The notes under the pieces are model-generated. The model ran no database searches and was not told where the DNA came from. It was given only the letters and a program-made list of their open reading frames with translations. Position numbers and translations under genes: made by a program. Of a stretch of DNA of 64,000 nucleotides, positions 62,886 through 64,000 are shown piece after piece. The stretch comes from Chitinophaga varians (GTDB taxonomy: Bacteria > Bacteroidota > Bacteroidia > Chitinophagales > Chitinophagaceae). Numbering within the stretch: position 1 is the first letter of the stretch; the number at the start of each line of letters is the position of its first letter. The DNA lies in contig NZ_JACVFB010000003.1 in the NCBI RefSeq assembly GCF_014529945.1, positions 1,178,001 to 1,242,000 on the forward strand, in the 5' to 3' direction.

Positions 62886-64000
62886 ATGAAAAAAATCGCA
62901 TTATATACCTTACTCTGTGCTGCCGTACTGGCATCCTGCCGGAAAGACAATTCACTCGACATTCCGGTGGAGAAGTCCTACGCCGATCCCAAACAACAGC
63001 TCGACTCCTTCAAAACCATACTGGGCGCCGCGCCTGACGGGTGGGTGGGTACGCTCACTCCCCGTGACGGCAAAGAACTGTACAATGTGTACCTACAGCT
63101 CGATAATAGCAAAAGCGAAGCGACCCTATACACGGACATTAGCGCCAATGCCGCCGCCACTCCCAGCAAAAGCCGCTTTTCCCTCGGCATTTCACAGACG
63201 GTCAACCCCACGCTCAACTTCGGCGAAGGTTCCCAACTGGGAGACATCAAACTGTCTAACAGAGGCGTGGACACCGCCTATGCTTTTCGTTATATCAACG
63301 GAGACACGCTCGTATTGACCGGTAACAAATTCAGTGACGAACTGAAACTGGTAAAAGCCGGCGCACAGGTAAAAGCAGATTATACCGCCGGTAAACTTCA
63401 GGCGTCTATGGCTGCCAGTGCCGACTTCTTCAACCAGCCAGGATTCTTTGCCATCACCCCGGGTAATACGCAGGCTTTTGTCTTCTTTAATACTGATAGC
63501 AAAATCAGTGGCTTTGCTTTCCTTAACAACAAAACCAGGATCTCCTCTGGTACCGGCTACGCCTATACGTTGACTGGTGTAACCCTTCGTCATCCGATCG
63601 TGGTGGGCAATCAGAGCGTGTCTTCTCTCACCTGGGACGCTACGGCCAATAACTTCTATGCGTTGATCGATAAGAACAAGGTATACCTGGAACGGACCAA
63701 CGTACCGGTAGTGCCGGTCCACTACATACTGGGCAGCGAGCTCCCCGGTGCGCTGACACTGCTGCCACCCACTACCTATCCGCTGCCCGGCTGGACAGCT
63801 GATTTTATGACAGTCTGGAACGATGCTTATAATCGATTTAAAACCAACAAATTCCTGATAAGCAAAGTGGTGATGGATTTTCAGCCCCTTAGCAATATGC
63901 TGTACATGGATATTTATATTGGTCAGGCTGTTTGCAGGTATTCTTTCAGATACACCAAAACAGCCGATGGCGTCTACTCCTTTGTGGCAGCGCCATTTAC
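62886..64000 (+). CDS. DUF4302-like lipoprotein, 3' end beyond window
   Basis: The 371 visible codons encode a lipoprotein signal (MKKIALYTLLCAAVLASC, cysteine 18) with RKDNSLDIPVEKSYADPKQQ and then LGAAPDGWVGTLTPRDGKEL. The shared CRKD after the signal, the GWxG/GWKA turn after an initial helix and a similar length suggest a paralogue of the preceding DUF4302 protein, although the sequences have diverged strongly. It is the fifth SusC-linked gene of this operon and runs past the window edge without a stop codon. Confidence 0.72.
   Translation, partial: MKKIALYTLLCAAVLASCRKDNSLDIPVEKSYADPKQQLDSFKTILGAAPDGWVGTLTPRDGKELYNVYLQLDNSKSEATLYTDISANAAATPSKSRFSLGISQTVNPTLNFGEGSQLGDIKLSNRGVDTAYAFRYINGDTLVLTGNKFSDELKLVKAGAQVKADYTAGKLQASMAASADFFNQPGFFAITPGNTQAFVFFNTDSKISGFAFLNNKTRISSGTGYAYTLTGVTLRHPIVVGNQSVSSLTWDATANNFYALIDKNKVYLERTNVPVVPVHYILGSELPGALTLLPPTTYPLPGWTADFMTVWNDAYNRFKTNKFLISKVVMDFQPLSNMLYMDIYIGQAVCRYSFRYTKTADGVYSFVAAPF

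Overview
The window looks like a chromosomal segment of a Chitinophaga-like member of the Bacteroidota (family Chitinophagaceae). The signs are four SusC/SusD outer-membrane uptake pairs, two of them with an STN signalling domain and a FecR anti-sigma factor, plus three ECF sigma factors, many Sec and lipoprotein signal peptides, weak Shine-Dalgarno sequences and a promoter of the Bacteroidota TTG-N18-TAnnTTTG type at the tRNA gene. No phage genes, insertion sequences or CRISPR arrays were seen. The genus is inference; no rRNA or marker gene is present.

Layout. 1-7.05 kb: a heparinase II/III-type lyase (cut by the window start) diverges from a SusC/SusD pair, with three GTATAC-centred palindromes between them. 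7.07-9.8 kb: a HAD phosphatase, a small BamE-like lipoprotein, and a RiPP locus made of two precursor peptides that both end in CPACGMG and an MNIO (DUF692) enzyme. 9.9-14.9 kb: an AraC regulator diverging from an MFS/TolC/HlyD tripartite efflux operon. 15-22.6 kb: secreted and regulatory single genes, a putative toxin-antitoxin pair with its own palindromic operator, an FGE-like protein, and a TonB-dependent receptor. 22.7-31.2 kb: a membrane protein and TraB/GumN protein; then a putative non-canonical chaperone-usher locus (subunit, repeat-rich spacer, usher-like barrel, Crp regulator, PapD-like chaperone); then an ECF sigma factor with a membrane partner that is paralogous to the first membrane protein. 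The sigma operon and the TraB operon share a promoter motif.

31.3-36.2 kb: a large secreted protein of unknown function, a SUFU-like protein, a NIPSNAP protein, an initiator tRNA with clear promoter and terminator, and a YiaA-like membrane protein. 36.2-47.8 kb: a phosphoesterase/beta-propeller fusion, SusD, STN-SusC and FecR on the minus strand, with the probable cognate sigma factor displaced to the plus strand beyond another membrane protein, consistent with a local inversion. 47.9-53.6 kb: a SusC/SusD pair without STN, preceded by a 976-bp gene-free control region with CG-centred operator-like sites. 53.6-64 kb: a canonical sigma, FecR, STN-SusC, SusD operon followed by a zinc metallohydrolase lipoprotein and two DUF4302-type lipoproteins, the last cut by the window end.

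The gene sets act mainly at the outer membrane: substrate import with trans-envelope signalling, export of drugs or peptides, and probable surface-fibre assembly. The most unusual parts are the twin-precursor MNIO RiPP locus, the chaperone-usher-like locus with its ACATCCAAC repeat spacer, and the sigma-factor promoter pair.
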